Of a stretch of 64,000 bases of DNA, positions 1-9,317 are shown piece after piece. The stretch lies in assembly GCA_046350555.1 (NCBI GenBank), contig JAXMAF010000010.1:124001-188000 (forward strand). Reading direction: 5' to 3'. The translations under genes and the position numbers were made by a program. This DNA comes from JAXMAF01 sp046350555 (GTDB lineage: Bacteria > Planctomycetota > Phycisphaerae > Phycisphaerales > SM1A02). Under the pieces are notes generated by a model. That model searched no databases. It saw nothing but the letters and a program-made list of their open reading frames with translations, and was not told the DNA's origin. Position 1 is the stretch's first letter. Every line of letters starts with the position of its first letter.

Positions 1-263
1 ACGGTTCGACCGATCACCCCGACGACGTTGGGATGCGGGCGCAGGCGCAGCAGGAGCTGGCATTCGTCCTCGAAGCGGCCGATGAAGTCGGCGGCGACGA
101 GTTCGATGCGCGGCACCTTGACCGCCACCAGCCGTCCGCTGGCGTGCTCTCGACACTTCCAGACGCTCGCGCAGCCGCCGTCGCCGAGGCGTGCGACGAC
201 CTCGTGGCCGTCGATTCGTGGCGCGTTCAGCAACGATTCGTCGGCGTTGGTTCCATCGGCCAT
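1..263 (-). CDS. Serine/threonine protein kinase, N-terminal fragment (runs off the window)
   Basis: The minus-strand frame from an ATG at 263 encodes the beginning of a Hanks-type kinase. A glycine-rich loop (LGDGGCASVW) is followed by the ATP-binding lysine segment (VAVKVPR) and the helix C region with a conserved glutamate (FEDECQLL). The text then breaks off at the window edge, so the catalytic loop and any C-terminal sensor part are not visible. Eukaryotic-like kinases are numerous in planctomycetes and normally phosphorylate Ser/Thr of partner proteins. It lies 215 bp downstream of comEC on the same strand, with an 11-bp tandem repeat in between, so separate transcription is plausible. 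Confidence 0.8.
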   Translation of the reverse strand, partial: MADGTNADESLLNAPRIDGHEVVARLGDGGCASVWKCREHASGRLVAVKVPRIELVAADFIGRFEDECQLLLRLRPHPNVVGVIGRT

Positions 264-407
264 CGGGCGAGTCGGTACCTCGTTCCACGGCGCAGCGGGC
301 GCGGCGGATGCCGCCGCCGCCCCTCGCGGAAGGTGTGACCGGGCGGCCTTCACTGTAGCAGAAGCCACTGGCGCGGCTTCCTGCGCGGCTTCGTGCGACG
401 TTTCAGG

Positions 408-462
408 CGAGGCCACTGCGAGGCGAGTGCGAGGCCAGTGCGAGGCCAGTGCGAGGCCAGTG
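408..462. repeat. 11-bp tandem repeat, five copies
   Basis: Five head-to-tail copies of CGAGGCCAGTG (two with one substitution) occupy the gap between the end of comEC and the start of the kinase fragment. The unit length is not a multiple of three and the array lies outside both reading frames. Confidence 0.85.
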
Positions 463-478
463 CGCGGCTTGTCGCGGC

Positions 479-3400
479 TCACTCCCGCTGCGAGAACTCC
501 ACAGCCGGCTTCCGAGGCGCCACCGGTGCTGGCGGGGTGTTTGTGGACGGTCGCCTCCAGCCGGAGGTTGTCATGGCGCCGCGGTCGTCCACGACGACGG
601 TCACGCATCCGCGCTCCGCCGTGACGAGGCGTGTTCGCGAGCCCATGACCGCGGACCAGCGGTCGGGTCGGAGCCGACGGGGTCCGGTCGACTGAAGGAT
701 GACGGCTGGATCGAGCGACGAGACGAGCTCGACGGACGATTCGCGCCAGCTTCCATGGTGGGGCAGCTCGACGATGTCCGCGCGCAGCTCCGGGGTTCCG
801 TGCCGCACGGCGGCGATGGCCTCGTCCTCGATGTCTCCGCAGAGCAGCAGCGTCCTTCCTTGGGCCTCGACGCGCACCACCTGCGAGGTGTCGTTGAGGC
901 GACGCGACCACGCGCCATCCTCGGGATGGAGCCAGGTGAACGTCGCGACGCCGTAGCGGCGGATGTCGCCGGCCGCGCCACGCCGAACGTCCACGTGGCG
1001 CGCCGCCAGCCCGTCGACCAGGCGCGTGATCGGGCCGCGCGGCTCGCGCGCGGCGACGCGATCGAACGCATGCGTCAGGACGACCTCGTCGATCGCGAAC
1101 GCATCGGCGAGCTCGAGGACGCCGTCGTAGTGGTCGAGGTTGGGATGGCTCACGATCAGCGCCGCGATGCGACGCACCCCAAGCGCACGCAGCGCAGGAA
1201 CCAGCGTTCGCTCGCCGACGCCGACGTTCGTGCTGCCCGCGTCGAAGACGACGGCGGTGCGGGCGCTTCGGATCAGCAGGCACGACCCGTCGCCCACGTC
1301 GAGCATGTCGACGCGGAGCGGCGGCTGGTGCGACCACGGCCGAAGCGGCCAGAGCGCAGCGCCGCCGAGGACCACGGCAATCGCGCAGCACGCCGCCAGG
1401 GCGCGGCCTCGAAGCAGGATCGCGCCGGCGAGCGCCACCGTCGAGGCCAAGGTCCACGCGACGCCGGGCGATGGCAGATGGAACACGGCGCCGGGCACGC
1501 CGTCGGCGGCGCGAATCAGGGCCATGAACGCCTGGGTGAGCGGGGCGACCAGCCAGCCCAGCACCATGCCCGCGAGGGGGGCGATCGGGGTCACGAACAT
1601 CTTGAGGTATCCGACGGTCAGGAGGCCCGCCGCCAGCGGCGTCGCGACCAGCGACAGCGGCGCCGCGAGCGGCGAGACGATGCCGAAGTGATGGAGCGAG
1701 AGCGGCGTCGCGATCAGCCAGGCGGCCACGGCGCACGCGACCGCCGACTTGCAGCGCTCGCGCACGACGGCGGCGATCGTCGAGGCGTGGGGGTCCGGCG
1801 GACCGAAGAGGCGCCGTCGCAGCGGAGGCGCCAGCCAGACAAGCGCGCCGACCACCGCGAACGAGAGCTGGAAGCCGGCATTCTCGAGCTGTCCCGGACC
1901 GGGCAGGAGGAGCACGAGCGCGGCCGCCGAGACGACGCCGGAGATCCTCCAGTGACGGCCGAAGGCGCTGCCGACGCTGGCGACGACGATCATGGCGCCG
2001 GCCCGGAGGACGGCAGGTTGCCACTCGATCGCCAGCAGGTAGATCGAGACGGTGGCAACGACCGCCCAGGCGTGCCAGCGAACGGTCGGGCCACCGGCGC
2101 GGCTGGAAGGGTCGGCGGCGGGAGCCTTGCCGTGCGGAGCGCCCATGGTGCCCCGGGCGGGCTTGCCGACGGGCCGCCGACCGAATGGACGCAGCAACAC
2201 GACGGCCGCCGCGGCGAGGACTGCCATGTTGAATCCCGAGATGGCGATGAGGTGGACGGTGCCGGTGCGCTGGAACGCCCCCTCGAGCGGCGCCAGCGCG
2301 GCGTCGCGCTCGCCGAGGAACATGGCGCGAAGCAACGCGCGCTGTTCGGCGTCGACGGACGACGGCAGGCCGCGCAGAAGGGCGGTGCTGGCGAGGTCGC
2401 GGAGGGTCGCCCGCGCCCGGACGCCCAGGGCGCACGCCAGGTCCACCGCCGACCCGGCCGATCGCTTCCAGCTCGGCGCGCTCACGACCACGACCGAGCT
2501 CGCCTCGTCGGCCCAGATCGTCCCGGCGATTCCCTCGGCGCGCGACCACGCCACGCCGTCGAACTCGCCGGGGTTCCGAGGAGGCCGGAAGGGTGACAGG
2601 CGGCCGAATACATCGAGACGGTCGCCGGCGCCGAAAGGCGGCGGGCGGGCCGCGACGCTGACCCACGCTCGACCGCGCGCCGCCGCGAAGCGACCGCCCA
2701 CGGCGACCTGGTCGATCTCCATCTCGAATCGCCACCGAGGCGGGCGCGGATCGAAGTCCGCCATGGAGCCGCGGCGTGGCGCGGGCTGCGCTGCGCCCCG
2801 GGCCATTCCGCGCCAGTGGGCCGCGGGCGTCTCGGTGTTCATCCGCGCGAGGCTCTCGGTGCCGACGCGCACCAGTGGCACCATGCTCCACGTCCCGCCA
2901 ATCGCCGCGGCGGCGGCGGCCAGGATCCACCACGCTGCGCGGCCGCCGCGCCACGCCGCCAGCACCGCGAGCGCCAGCGTGACCAGCGAAAGCACGAGCC
3001 AAGCGTCGAGCCGAGCCGTCGGCGAGACCGAGCGACACGAGCAGACGAACGTGCGGAGCGATTCGAGCGCACTCCGTCCGCGCAAAGGGTCCGGTCCGTC
3101 GCCGACGCCGCTCGCGCCGGCGCGGGGATGCGGCGAAGCCGTTTCGGAGCCTTCGGAAGGGCGCTCCCCCGGGCGCGTGATGGACGCCCGCGCCGAACGC
3201 TCGGACGGTCGATCGCCGAGGATCGGTCGTTCCGCATTGGGCGCGCCCTGGGTCGAAGCCCCGCGCGGGATCGTCTGCGCGGCAAGCGCGCCAGCGAGCG
3301 GCGTGCCGCCGAGTGGCGCGTCGCCGACCAGCCCGCAGCCGACCAGCCCCTCGCCGACTAGCCCCTCGCCGACCAGCCCGCCGCCGGTCGGATCACCGTC

Positions 3401-3676
3401 GGTCCCCTGGTCGTGCGATGGGACGTCGCGATTCGACGCAGCGACGCTCCTCGACTCGTCCGCGGCCGGGACGGAGTTCGGCGAGTCGCCATCGAGCGAG
3501 CTGCGCGCCAGCGCCATTCCGGCGACGAGGGCGATCGCCACGATGGGCAGACCGGTGAGCGGCGCGTGGCGGACGGCGCCTGGTCCGCCTTCCGGGTCCT
3601 CTGCGTGCGGACGAACGAACGCCGCCGGCACGCGGGAATCCAGGCGACGCGAGGGTCGCCTTGACCGCCCGGGCAT
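479..3676 (-). CDS. comEC: ComEC/Rec2-type DNA-uptake channel protein
   Basis: Large membrane protein of the natural-transformation pathway that in known systems carries single-stranded DNA across the inner membrane. From the N-terminus there is a transmembrane segment, a low-complexity insert, two more membrane helices, an OB-like region, and the competence-domain hallmark (GTVHLIAISGFNMAVLA). Many hydrophobic helices follow. The C-terminus is a metallo-beta-lactamase-like domain with SHPNLDHYDG, LLLCGDIEDEA and LPHHGSW. The insert contains degenerate GLVGEG/GLVGCG repeats (DNA near 3310-3390). The start at 3676 is preceded 12 nt upstream by AGGAGG. In-frame ATGs at 3718 and 3736 are alternatives. 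The frame stays open to 4465 but that extension is arginine-rich and translates the tandem repeat, so I do not include it. Confidence 0.88.
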   Translation of the reverse strand: MPGRSRRPSRRLDSRVPAAFVRPHAEDPEGGPGAVRHAPLTGLPIVAIALVAGMALARSSLDGDSPNSVPAADESRSVAASNRDVPSHDQGTDGDPTGGGLVGEGLVGEGLVGCGLVGDAPLGGTPLAGALAAQTIPRGASTQGAPNAERPILGDRPSERSARASITRPGERPSEGSETASPHPRAGASGVGDGPDPLRGRSALESLRTFVCSCRSVSPTARLDAWLVLSLVTLALAVLAAWRGGRAAWWILAAAAAAIGGTWSMVPLVRVGTESLARMNTETPAAHWRGMARGAAQPAPRRGSMADFDPRPPRWRFEMEIDQVAVGGRFAAARGRAWVSVAARPPPFGAGDRLDVFGRLSPFRPPRNPGEFDGVAWSRAEGIAGTIWADEASSVVVVSAPSWKRSAGSAVDLACALGVRARATLRDLASTALLRGLPSSVDAEQRALLRAMFLGERDAALAPLEGAFQRTGTVHLIAISGFNMAVLAAAAVVLLRPFGRRPVGKPARGTMGAPHGKAPAADPSSRAGGPTVRWHAWAVVATVSIYLLAIEWQPAVLRAGAMIVVASVGSAFGRHWRISGVVSAAALVLLLPGPGQLENAGFQLSFAVVGALVWLAPPLRRRLFGPPDPHASTIAAVVRERCKSAVACAVAAWLIATPLSLHHFGIVSPLAAPLSLVATPLAAGLLTVGYLKMFVTPIAPLAGMVLGWLVAPLTQAFMALIRAADGVPGAVFHLPSPGVAWTLASTVALAGAILLRGRALAACCAIAVVLGGAALWPLRPWSHQPPLRVDMLDVGDGSCLLIRSARTAVVFDAGSTNVGVGERTLVPALRALGVRRIAALIVSHPNLDHYDGVLELADAFAIDEVVLTHAFDRVAAREPRGPITRLVDGLAARHVDVRRGAAGDIRRYGVATFTWLHPEDGAWSRRLNDTSQVVRVEAQGRTLLLCGDIEDEAIAAVRHGTPELRADIVELPHHGSWRESSVELVSSLDPAVILQSTGPRRLRPDRWSAVMGSRTRLVTAERGCVTVVVDDRGAMTTSGWRRPSTNTPPAPVAPRKPAVEFSQRE

Positions 3677-4112
3677 CCGTCCGATCGCCCTCCTGATGAT
3701 GTCCGCCCCCGGAGTCATCGCGACGCATTGTCGCATCGCCTTCACCCATCTCCGGGAAATCAGGAATTGCACCGCAGGATCGGCCCGTCGTGGTGGTATC
3801 GCGCCGCATGCGGATCGCGGTCGATTCCGAAGGGTTCGGTCCCCGGAGGGCTGTCTCGAGCGCCGCGCGGCGGCGTCATCGCACGCCCGCGCGCGTGCGA
3901 ACAACAGCGAAGGTGGGCGCGGCGCCGCGAGGTCACCGAAGCGCGATCGCCGCGCCGAGCGCATCGGCCGCCGCATCGCGAAGGTGGACGGGACGTCACC
4001 ACCTCGCCGAAGCGGCCCGGGCCGTCCGTGGCGAAGGTCGTTCGGGCTCATTTCTGCGCTGCCTTCGGGGCCGATGGCGCCGCGGCAGGTCTTCGGCGGC
4101 ACCATGTCGAGC

Positions 4113-4291
4113 GCTTGCAATATGCCCAGCGCTCGGAGCACGCCACGCGCTCGAAGCACGCCACGCGCTCGAAGCACGCACGCGCTCGAAGCACGCCACG
4201 CGCTTGAAACACGCCACGCGCTCGAAACATGCCGAACGGTTGAAGCACGTTGAACGCTCGGCCCCCGCCGGACGCTTGAAACGTGTCGAAC
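4113..4291. repeat. 18-bp degenerate tandem repeat, ten copies
   Basis: Ten head-to-tail units of about GCTCGAAGCACGCCACGC fill 4113-4291. The central copies are near-identical, one unit lost a base (17 bp, 4167-4183), and the outer copies are more divergent. The array lies in the divergent intergenic space of about 660 bp between comEC and the nucleotidyltransferase gene. It stays open in several frames on both strands but yields only repetitive Arg/Ala/Ser-rich text, so I do not regard it as coding. I see nothing else in this intergenic region. Confidence 0.9.
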
Positions 4292-4341
4292 ACCGCGTAT
4301 CGCGTGACGCGCGCCGCCGCGTCGGCGGTACAAGCTCGACG

Positions 4342-5163
4342 ATGCTCCCGCCGACCGATCCTCGCAGCCCGCTCGTCGCCGCACTCCATGCCGCCTTCGT
4401 CGATGCTCCTTGGGCACTCGCGGCGTGGCTTGGAGGAAGCGACGCCAGCGGGCGGACCGACGCATGGTCCGACGTCGATCTCCTGCTCATCGTCGAGGAC
4501 GACGCCGTCGAGCGCGCCTTCGACGTTGCCCGCGGGACGCTCGAGGCGATCGCGCCGATGGTCCGGTCCCTGCGCCTGCCCGAACCGACATGGCACGGCC
4601 ACGCGCAGATGTTCTTCCAGCTCGCGGGCTGGGCCGAGTGGCACATGATCGACCTGGTCGTCCAGCGGCGCAGCGGGCCGGCCGAGCGGTTTCTCGAGCC
4701 GGAGCGGCACGGAACGCAGGTGGTCCTCTTCGATCGCGCAGGGTTGGTGCGGCCGCAGCCGATGGACCGCGCCGCCCACGCCGCGCGCGTTGCGGCGCGT
4801 CGCGAGCAGATCCTGGCCCGATTCGAACTGCTTCAGCATCTCGTGACGAAGGCGATCCTCCGCGGCGACGTCGTCGAGGCGGCGGACCGCTACATGAGCT
4901 TCACCCTTCGTCCGCTCGTCGACCTGCTGCGCATCCAGTCCTGCCCCGATCGCTTCGATTTCGGCATGCGCTACCTCGACCGCGACCTTCCGCCGGCGCT
5001 GCGGCGCGAGATCGTCTCGATCGCGCTGCCCGGCGGCCTCGAGGAGTTGGCTGCGGCGCACGAGCGCGCGAAGGCCATGTTCCAGGCCGCCAAGGTCCGC
5101 GGGTCGGAGCGCGGGCCGAGCGCGGATCACGACGGATCGCGCGAGGGCGTCGGTGGCGGGTGA
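4342..5163 (+). CDS. Nucleotidyltransferase-fold protein (aminoglycoside adenylyltransferase-like)
   Basis: A 273-residue protein with the pol-beta/MNT nucleotidyltransferase signature near residues 30-50: WLGGSDASGRTDAWSDVDLL, i.e. GS followed by DVDL with the metal-binding aspartates. A third acidic region (HMIDLVV) comes near residue 112. The C-terminal half is helical. The arrangement resembles streptomycin 3''-adenylyltransferase-like and DUF4111-type proteins, but I cannot assign a substrate. The ATG at 4342 begins directly before the recognisable fold. The frame is open much further upstream, through the tandem repeat, but that part does not look like protein. The gene is divergent from comEC and is followed by a copy of the dispersed 105-bp element. 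Confidence 0.7.
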   Translation: MLPPTDPRSPLVAALHAAFVDAPWALAAWLGGSDASGRTDAWSDVDLLLIVEDDAVERAFDVARGTLEAIAPMVRSLRLPEPTWHGHAQMFFQLAGWAEWHMIDLVVQRRSGPAERFLEPERHGTQVVLFDRAGLVRPQPMDRAAHAARVAARREQILARFELLQHLVTKAILRGDVVEAADRYMSFTLRPLVDLLRIQSCPDRFDFGMRYLDRDLPPALRREIVSIALPGGLEELAAAHERAKAMFQAAKVRGSERGPSADHDGSREGVGGG

Positions 5164-5195
5164 TGCGCGCTCCGGGCGACTCTCGCGTCCCGTCC

Positions 5196-5303
5196 TACGG
5201 ATTCCAGTAGACCTCCATGCGTTCGAACCCGTGCCCACAGCGGCGTCTCACGGCGGAATTGGGTGGGGGTGGGGCGCGAGAATCAACTGGGACGCGTATC
5301 AGG
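5196..5303 (+). repeat. Dispersed 105-bp element, copy A (forward)
   Basis: Full-length copy: left end TACGGATTCCAGTAGACC, centre with TGCCCACAGCGGCG and CACGGCGGAATTGGG, right end CAACTGGGACGCGTATCAGG. The right end read on the minus strand (CCTGATACGCGTCCCAGT) mirrors the left end. The TGA in it (5301-5299) closes the reading frame of the oxidoreductase remnant. Confidence 0.9.
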
Positions 5304-7778
5304 CGCCAGCCCGCGAGTCGCTCCGATCAGGGACCAGGCTGCACGGCGCCGACGTCCGCTGGATCTGCGTCAGTGCCAAACGCTCAGCACGCCTCGGAGG
5401 TTGCGCCGGTGCTCGGACTGTTCGATCCGCGGACGCCGGCGCCCGATTCAGCGATCGACCGGGCATCGCCGTCGGAGGCGCTGCGTCCGGCGTCACCGTC
5501 ACGATCACGCTCTTGAACGCCGGCGTCCTCGAGCCGCGCGCATCGCTGCTCCGCGGCACGACGACGTTCGCCTCCGGGCAGTACATCGCGCAGTTGCCGG
5601 GACGGATGTCGAGCCGCACACGCACGTTGGCGAGCCGCGCCGACGGCGTTGCGGATGACGACGCGATCGTCGACGCGAAGTTCCAGCCGCGCGATGCCGG
5701 GGCGCATGAGGATCACGTCGCGGCGATCGACGCCCCGGTAGATGTCCTCGTCCTCGTAGACCACCGTGTTGAACTGCCCCTCGGAGCGGATCGTCATGAG
5801 GACGGCGCTCGCCAGCGCGCCGCAGGAGGCTCGTGCGGTGCGACGGCCGCGAAGCGCCCGGCCGTTGGGCGTCGCGAAGGTCGGAGCAGTTGAACGCGGC
5901 TGGGAATTGAACTGGCGTCATTGCAGGTGGTCGATCTCGCTGATGGGCTCGTATCCGGGGATCACGCGGGCGATGGCGGCTCGGATCTCCGCGTGCGATC
6001 GGAAGCGACCCCAGTCGCCGATCGAACCTGCGGCGGCGGTCGTCCGGGAGCAAGAGGTCGGTCCGCGGTCGTGCGATCGCCGTCGTTCGTGCTGCCTGCA
6101 CGCCCGGGCGTCGCGCCGGCGGCGACGCCGTCGGCGTTGCGACGCGTCTGCCGATCGAGACGATCAGGTCGGTCTCGCCGCGAGGGCCGCCGCTCGACGC
6201 CGGCGCGACGGGCCACCGTCGCTGAGCCGCACGTAGTTGAACATCGACTCCTGCGTCGTCGCTCGGGGTTCGTCGCGGGCGAGCACGGGAAGCACGATCG
6301 TCTCGGCGTTCCGCGTCCCCACGCGTGACCGGTGTTGAGCGTGGTGCTGAGGTAGACGACCGGGTGCTCGGGTGCATGACCCGGCTGCACGCGTGGCGAA
6401 GGCGGCGTCGGGCGTCGCCCCGAAAAGGTTCCCGCCGAGGCAGATCGCGACCTTGAACCGGCCGGCCGCGCGCTCCTCGAGGCACGCGAGCGTGTCGACG
6501 CCGACGCGCGGGCGGCGTCACGCCGAACTCCTCGGCTGCTCTTCGGAGCACGGTGTCGCGGAGCCGGCGCGACGCCCATCGATCCGACGCCCTGCACGTT
6601 CGAATGGCCGCGCAGGCGAAGAGTCCGGCGCCGCCCACCACGTTGTAGCGCATGGCGCCGCCAGGTTGGCGATCGCTCGACGTTCTCCACGCCGTGGAGG
6701 ATTCCCATGTCCACGCGATCGCGGCGCCGCCGAGTTGTGGCGTCGGCGACGCGCCGATGTCGGCGTGCCGCGACGCCGCTCGATCGCTCGATCTCCGCCC
6801 ACTCCGCGGCGACGAGCGAAGGCCCACGTCGGGCCAGCCGTCGGTGTGGTCGTCGATGGCGACGATCGACCGCGCGCCGCGGGCGAGCACGTGCTTGGCG
6901 ATCCCCGTCAGCAGCAGGATGTCGCCGCCGATGTGCGGCTGGAGGTACTCGTCGGCGATGGTGGAGCCGAAGAGGAGCGACCGCGGATCGCTCGGCACGC
7001 GGAACTCGACCAGTCCGGTTTCGCGGATTGGACGATCACCACGACGCCGCGCCGCGGCGCTTGAGGTTCACGATCGGCGGCTGAAGCCGCGGATGGTTCG
7101 ACGCGGGCGCCGCCGATCACGAAGAGCAGGTCGGCGTGCTCGACGTCGTCGAGCGTCACGGTTGCGGTGCTCGAGCCGGTGCAGGCGCTCGCGCCGCCAC
7201 GCCGCTCGCCCGGTGGCAGTAGTAGGAGCAGCGCCGCTGTTGACGTGGTTCGTGCCGTAGACGCGGGCGAAGAGCTCGTGCAAGAACGCGGCCTCGGTTC
7301 GAGCTTCGGCCGTCGCGCAGGTAGAGGAAGCACTGCTCGGGCCATCGATCGTGCGCGGAGCTTCGTCGGCGACGCGATCGAGGGCGTGGTCCCAGCCGGT
7401 GCGCCGGTAGTTCAGGTCGAGCGGACCCGCGACCAGCGGCTCGACGAGCCGGCCCGCGTGCTCGAGGTCGCGGGGCGAGAAGCCGCGCAGGGCGTCGAGC
7501 CGCGAAGTCGTCGAAGAAGTGCTCGCGCACGCGGCCCTGCATGTCCGCGGCCATCGCCCTGGATCGACTTCTTGCACACCTCCGGGAAGTGGCCGGCCTC
7601 GTTGACCATTCCGGCCGAGCTCGGCCCCCATGCCCACGCGCGCACGTCTTGCAGGCGTTCCTCGAGCGCAGCGCTGCCCGCCACATCGCCAATAGCAGGC
7701 GCTCACCGCGCGCCCTGCGGAGCGCTGTACCAGATCGCCGGCCGCGCCGCCGGCGGAACGAAGCGCTGCATAGTGCAT
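5299..7778 (-). pseudogene. FdhF/YdeP-type molybdopterin oxidoreductase, broken by many frameshifts
   Basis: Homology to the TIGR01701 family (formate-dehydrogenase-alpha-like molybdopterin oxidoreductases) runs along the whole stretch, but in pieces scattered over all three minus frames. Pieces in order are: RNACKTCA (iron-sulphur region, near 7665), VNEAGHFPEVCKKS (near 7600), MAADMQG, LDALRGFSPRDLE, AAFLHELFARVYGTNHVN (near 7280), CSYYCHRASGV, TATVTLDDVEHADLLFVIGG (near 7150), RSLLFGSTIADEYLQPHIGG (near 6980), RGHSNVQGVGSMGVAP (near 6600), VVYLSTTLNTGHAWGRG (near 6340), SEGQFNTVVYEDEDIYRG (near 5780), and LDIRPGNCAMYCPEANVVVP (near 5600). At least a dozen frame switches are needed. Either a decayed gene or a stretch of poor sequence (see findings). 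Copies of the dispersed element lie at both ends. Confidence 0.85.
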
Positions 7779-7797
7779 CGCGCTTGATGCGGATCAG

Positions 7798-7897
7798 CGC
7801 GCCCGTGTCGATCCTCGGCCCCACCTTAACCCAGTTCCGCCGTGAAACGCCGCTGCGGGCGAGGGGGTCGAACGTTGGCGTCGACTGGACCCATCAG
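7798..7897 (-). repeat. Dispersed 105-bp element, copy B (reverse, with indels)
   Basis: Reverse-oriented copy between the oxidoreductase remnant and the hydrolase gene. The core CCCAGTTCCGCCGTGA and GGGGGTCGAACG is clear, but several small insertions and deletions separate it from the other copies. Its outer end (minus strand CTGATGGGTCCAGTC) supplies the stop codon of the hydrolase gene. Confidence 0.75.
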
Positions 7898-9252
7898 TCC
7901 CACGCGGCGAGCAGGATGCCTGTGTCGGGCGCCGTCGACGACGCTGTTCCTGCTGACCGGCCGCCGACGGGCCGGGCGCCCCATGCGGCAAGCAGGACGC
8001 CGAGGTCGGCGCGTCGACGATGCCGTCGCCGTTGAGGTCCGGCGTCGGCATCGCGGGATGCCGAGATCGAGTTCCGCGAAGCGCGCATGTGGGCGCGCCG
8101 TCGAGATCGCGTCGCCGTGACCAGCAGCGACGCCATCGGCGTCGACCGCCCGTGGCCCCGAGCACCACCACGCGCGCTCCGTCCCGGGGCAGGCACCGGA
8201 GTCGTCGCGGGCATCAGCGAGATGCTCCAGCGCGGCGACATCCGTTCGGGCCGAGCGTGAACGACGTGGCGAGCGGGCCGGTGTTGGTCACCGTGATCGG
8301 TAGCGCTCGCCGGTACGCCGGCGATGCCCGCCAAGGGCATGGGCGACGAGCACGGCGCGGCCGGCGTCGCGCGTCGTGACGGTCTCGCTCGCCGGCGGTT
8401 CTCGCCGTGCCCCACACCCGAGGCCCACGGCGACTGATCGCCCTTCAGGTGAAGCAGGAAGAACTCGGTGAGCAGCCGTCGCGTGATGGCCAGTTGCGCC
8501 GCACGGGTGATCGAGCCGCTGTCGCAGAAGAGGAAGTCGGCGTCGGTGAAGCCACAGTGGAATCCCCCCTGGATCACCTGAAGCTGCTTCGGCGCGTCGG
8601 CGTTCGCGTACATGAGGGCGCTGCTCGTCGCCGTCGCGACGATTCCATCCTGGCTGCCCGCGATCAGTCGGCTCGGAACCTCGACATCGAGCATCGCCGC
8701 GATCGCCGACGGGTTCGTGTCGGCGGCGGCGAGGGGCGCGACGGCGTCGATGCGCGGATCGTCCTTCGTGGCGAGGATCGCGCAGCCGCCACCCATGCTG
8801 TGGCCGCTCGCACCGAAGCGGGTCGTCTCCACGGCGCCCAGGTACGGCGACGCGGGATCGACGTTCTGCGCCTCCAGCCAGTCGAGGCAGGAGCGCATGT
8901 CGTTCGCGAAGCTGGCGTGGCTGGGAAAGAGCGATCCTTCGCTCTGGCTCGCGATCACGAGGAAGCCGTACGACGCCAGGTGCTTCATCGTCGACGCGTA
9001 CTGCGACACCGGCTGCACGAAGCCGTGTCCGAAGGTGATGCCCGGATACGGCGCTCCGCTGGCGTCGAACGGCGCGTTGTTCGCGGCGCTCGTCGCGGGG
9101 TAGTACAGCGTGGCGTTGAAGGTGGTGCCGTTCGGCCGCGGGACCGTCACGGTCCTCGTCCCGGCGAGGAACGGACCGGGCTGCGACAGGTCGGCGAGCG
9201 CCGACGACACCAGCGCGGCGGCGACGATGGCGGCGACGAACGAGCTGCGCAT
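7894..9252 (-). CDS. Secreted alpha/beta hydrolase (PETase/cutinase-like) with GC-type dockerin tail; C-terminal part frameshifted
   Basis: From the ATG at 9252 the protein has a clean signal peptide (about 20 residues, ending SSALA). An alpha/beta-hydrolase fold follows with the oxyanion region FGHGF (residue 74), the nucleophile elbow GHSMGGG (Ser about 152), an acid loop GSQDG and a histidine loop GGFHCGF. This order and the SMGGG elbow match the polyester-hydrolase/cutinase-like group (PF12740-type). Below about 8420 the frame is lost: an ALPITVTNTGPLATSFTLGP stretch reads in another frame. Further frame changes precede two dockerin-like repeats (DLNGDGIVDA, ADLGVLLAAWG, DTGILLAAWD) that end at 7894. 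The intact N-terminal 280 residues and recognisable tail suggest one gene damaged by small indels or sequence errors. The substrate is unknown. Confidence 0.72.
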   Translation of the reverse strand: MRSSFVAAIVAAALVSSALADLSQPGPFLAGTRTVTVPRPNGTTFNATLYYPATSAANNAPFDASGAPYPGITFGHGFVQPVSQYASTMKHLASYGFLVIASQSEGSLFPSHASFANDMRSCLDWLEAQNVDPASPYLGAVETTRFGASGHSMGGGCAILATKDDPRIDAVAPLAAADTNPSAIAAMLDVEVPSRLIAGSQDGIVATATSSALMYANADAPKQLQVIQGGFHCGFTDADFLFCDSGSITRAAQLAITRRLLTEFFLLHLKGDQSPWASGVGHGENRRRARPSRRATPAAPCSSPMPLAGIAGVPASATDHGDQHRPARHVVHARPERMSPRWSISLMPATTPVPAPGRSARGGARGHGRSTPMASLLVTATRSRRRAHMRASRNSISASRDADAGPQRRRHRRRADLGVLLAAWGARPVGGRSAGTASSTAPDTGILLAAWD

Positions 9253-9284
9253 GGCGAAAGAGTAGGTTCTGAGACTGAAACTGT

Positions 9285-9305
9285 GCGAAGCGGGCCCCGT
9301 TTCGC
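9285..9305 (-). terminator. Hairpin downstream of mqnE
   Basis: GCGAAGCGG and CCGTTTCGC form a 9-bp stem (one G-U pair) around a 3-nt loop, 13 bp past the mqnE stop codon. No clear T-tract follows, so terminator function is inferred from position. Confidence 0.4.
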
Positions 9306-9317
9306 GGCCGGCGCCCG

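Noticed and set aside
449..2596. Long plus-strand frame opposite comEC
   Set aside because: It is a complementary-strand shadow with low-complexity Arg/Glu/Asp-rich text; the minus strand encodes recognisable ComEC domains.
3310..3390. Independent repeat locus
   Set aside because: The GLVGEG-type repetition lies in frame within comEC and is described there.
3677..4465. N-terminal extension of comEC and 5' extension of the nucleotidyltransferase frame through the repeat region
   Set aside because: Both frames are open only because of GC-rich sequence and the 18-bp repeat; the text is Arg/Ala/Ser-rich with no fold and reads through repeats.
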